Of a stretch of 64,000 nt of DNA, positions 62,408 through 64,000 are shown one piece after another (within the stretch, counting starts at the first letter, position 1; each line of letters opens with the position of its first letter). Under the pieces are notes generated by a model. The model was not told where the DNA came from. It made no database searches and worked only from the letters and a program-made list of their open reading frames with translations. A program made the position numbers and the translations under genes. This DNA is from CAXBOO01 sp963977425 (GTDB taxonomy: Bacteria > Bacteroidota > Bacteroidia > Flavobacteriales_D > Luteibaculaceae). The DNA is taken from contig CAXBOO010000003.1 of the NCBI GenBank assembly GCA_963977425.1, positions 124,001 to 188,000 of the forward strand, read 5' to 3'.

Positions 62408-62824
62408 ATGAGCACAATAAAGCTAACACATACAGGACAAGGACTCAATTTCGAATGTAAAAACGAGCGAGGCGGAACCATCAACTTAAGTGGATTGGAG
62501 GAAATGGGTGGTGATCCAAAAAATTTCCGCCCTATGGAAGGGTTATTAGCCTCCTTAGTTGGCTGTTCGTCAATAGATATCCTTAGCATTTTAGAAAAAC
62601 AACGCTACATACCAAAGCATTACGAAGTGGTGGTTGAAGGCAACAGAAAAGAAGGTGCAATACCAGCTGTTTTCACCTCTATTACGGTAAACATCAGCAT
62701 CAGCAAAGATGTTGATGAAAACAAACTAAAGAAAGCCATTCAATTAACTCAAGAAAAATACTGCTCCGTATTGTTTATGATCCAACACGATTGTACAATT
62801 CATTTCAATTATGTCCTCAAATAA
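62408..62824 (+). CDS. OsmC-family peroxiredoxin-like protein
   Basis: 138 residues. The OsmC fold's two redox Cys are present in ASLVGCSSIDIL (Cys53) and KYCSVLF (Cys119), with RPMEGLLASL at the fold's first helix. Such proteins reduce hydroperoxides or handle reactive sulfur. It sits 3 bases after hom and overlaps metZ by 14 bases, so its role within the methionine operon, perhaps protecting thiols or sulfide, is contextual. Confidence 0.9.
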   Translation: MSTIKLTHTGQGLNFECKNERGGTINLSGLEEMGGDPKNFRPMEGLLASLVGCSSIDILSILEKQRYIPKHYEVVVEGNRKEGAIPAVFTSITVNISISKDVDENKLKKAIQLTQEKYCSVLFMIQHDCTIHFNYVLK

Positions 62825-63989
62825 ACTCAAAAGAGAAACCAGAGCCATTCACCATGGTGTTTCGGCAACCAATAAACGAGAAAACAGTAGCCCAATTTTC
62901 TTGAATAGCAGTTTTAATTTTGCTACTGCAGAAGATGCTGAAGCTGTATTTCTCAATCAAAAGGAAGCGTACTTGTACTCAAGGTTCAGCAACCCAAATA
63001 CCGATGAATTGGCACATAAAATTGCCGATTTAGAAGGTGCTGAATCGGCCATATGTGTAGCGTCTGGAATGTCATCGGTATTCAACAGTTTGATGCCTTT
63101 TTTATCCACCGGTGACCATATTGTTTCATCGATCAATATTTTTGGTAATTCACTCAATATCATCAATGATTTTCTCCCTAAATGGGGCATTGAATTCACT
63201 TTAGCCGATTTTGAAGAATTAAAGAATTTAGAATCGCTTATTCAAACTAATACCAAATTGTTGTTTATAGAAACGCCAAGCAACCCAAGTCTTAGGCTGT
63301 TTGATATAGAAGCATTGGCTAGAGTTTGCAAACAAAAAAACGTGTTGCTTATAGTCGACAATTGCTTTGCCACTCCTTTTGGGCAACAACCCATTAAATT
63401 TGGAGCTGATTTGGTTATTCATTCAGCCACGAAATTCATCGATGGCCAAGGACGAGTTTTAGGGGGAATCATTGCGGGCAAAAAAAAATGGGTTGATGAA
63501 TGTTATAACTTTTTAAGAAGAACGGGGCCTAGCCTCTCTCCTTTCAATGCCCACCTACTTTCTAAAAGTGTAGAAACTTTGGGCCTTAGAATGGAAAAAC
63601 ACAGCAGCAATGCTTTGATATTAGCCCAAAAACTAGAGAATCACAAGAAAATCAAACAAGTGTACTATCCAGGATTGCCTTCTCACCCTGACCATCATGT
63701 TTTTAAAAAACAAATGGATCTTGGCGGTGCATTGATTGCTTTTGAAATACACGGTTCTAAAAAAGAAGCCATGTTGCTTATCAATTCACTTTCCTTGTTT
63801 CGTATTACAGCTAATTTAGGCGACTCTAGAAGCATCATAACCCACCCCGCTTCAACTACCCATAGCAAACTAACTCTTGACGAACTAGCTGCGGCGGGAA
63901 TTAGCGGAGGTTTAATGCGTATTTCCGTAGGTTTAGAACATGCAGACGATTTATGGGATGATTTGGAACTTGCTCTCGATAAATTATGA
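62811..63989 (+). CDS. metZ: O-succinylhomoserine sulfhydrylase-type enzyme
   Basis: 392 residues of the Cys/Met-metabolism PLP family. PLP Lys208 lies in VIHSATKFIDGQGR, the MetZ-like form (SATKYIDGQGR) rather than the cystathionine-synthase form; YSRFSNPN supplies the phosphate-contacting Tyr, with the VDNCFATP signature present. It makes homocysteine directly from activated homoserine and sulfide, matching its place after hom under a SAM riboswitch. Its start overlaps osmC by 14 bases. Whether succinyl or acetyl esters are used cannot be told. Confidence 0.9.
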   Translation: MSSNKLKRETRAIHHGVSATNKRENSSPIFLNSSFNFATAEDAEAVFLNQKEAYLYSRFSNPNTDELAHKIADLEGAESAICVASGMSSVFNSLMPFLSTGDHIVSSINIFGNSLNIINDFLPKWGIEFTLADFEELKNLESLIQTNTKLLFIETPSNPSLRLFDIEALARVCKQKNVLLIVDNCFATPFGQQPIKFGADLVIHSATKFIDGQGRVLGGIIAGKKKWVDECYNFLRRTGPSLSPFNAHLLSKSVETLGLRMEKHSSNALILAQKLENHKKIKQVYYPGLPSHPDHHVFKKQMDLGGALIAFEIHGSKKEAMLLINSLSLFRITANLGDSRSIITHPASTTHSKLTLDELAAAGISGGLMRISVGLEHADDLWDDLELALDKL

Positions 63990-64000
63990 ATCAAAAACAT
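63986..64000 (+). CDS. Possible start of the next gene (truncated by window end)
   Basis: An ATG at 63986 overlaps the metZ stop as ATGA, the same coupling as lysC-lysA. Only five codons (MNQKH) are visible, so identity is unknown; a further methionine-pathway gene would fit. Confidence 0.35.

Overview
The window is AT-rich chromosomal DNA from a member of the Bacteroidota, most likely a Flavobacteriales-type organism. The evidence is several exported proteins with type IX secretion (T9SS) sorting domains, a PorP/SprF plus OmpA/PD40 pair beside a giant gliding-type adhesin, lineage-typical families (DUF4407, DUF6702 next to HupE/UreJ, DUF3817), and promoters of the TTG-N19-TAnnTTTG type rather than the sigma70 type. 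Strong Shine-Dalgarno sequences are mostly absent. No rRNA, tRNA, CRISPR array, insertion sequence or prophage was recognised.

Layout. 1-8.7 kb: 3' end of argS, a convergent secreted purple-acid-phosphatase-like enzyme, a HupE/UreJ-DUF6702 pair, a decayed outer-membrane gene end, an outer-membrane barrel protein, fabG, a vWA-like membrane protein and a prohibitin/SPFH protein. 8.7-17.5 kb: a secreted GH18 chitinase-like protein, a methyltransferase, two polytopic DUF proteins and two DEAD-box helicases that meet tail to tail. 17.6-26.4 kb: a three-gene minus-strand operon for a giant 18-repeat Ig-like adhesin with a CHU_C (T9SS type B) end, its PorP/SprF partner and an OmpA/PD40/TPR protein. 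26.4-38.9 kb: a secreted lysyl-endopeptidase-like protease, uvrB, a VOC protein, two small plus-strand genes, a TlpA-like thioredoxin protein, prfC, an XRE regulator, a 2OG-Fe(II) oxygenase and a PIN-PhoH ATPase. 38.9-48 kb: lysC-lysA, a GyrI-like protein, a lipoprotein prolyl oligopeptidase, an LTA-synthase-type sulfatase, a cyclophilin lipoprotein and TerC. 48-57.4 kb: a lipase operon, a seven-repeat lipoprotein preceded by an unexplained structured intergenic element, oligopeptidase B, a T9SS esterase, an HMA-like protein and a CDF metal exporter. 57.4-64 kb: a four-gene operon (GNAT, transglutaminase-like, YchJ, kinase-like), a cold-shock-domain gene with a long leader, and a SAM-I-riboswitch operon of homoserine dehydrogenase, OsmC and MetZ.

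How the genes connect. Aspartate-derived metabolism is split into lysC-lysA (lysine and cell wall) and the SAM-controlled hom-osmC-metZ operon (methionine). Extracellular polymer use and surface biology share the T9SS: phosphatase, chitinase, protease and esterase carry type A or type A-like tails, whereas the giant adhesin carries a type B tail and its own SprF-like and OmpA-like partners. The best candidates for new biology are the giant-adhesin operon with two palindromes in its upstream region, the GNAT/transglutaminase-like/YchJ/kinase operon, the XRE gene whose operator, promoter and start codon overlap, the folded leader of the cold-shock gene, and the structured element at 50654-50730. 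All calls come from reading motifs; no database search was run.
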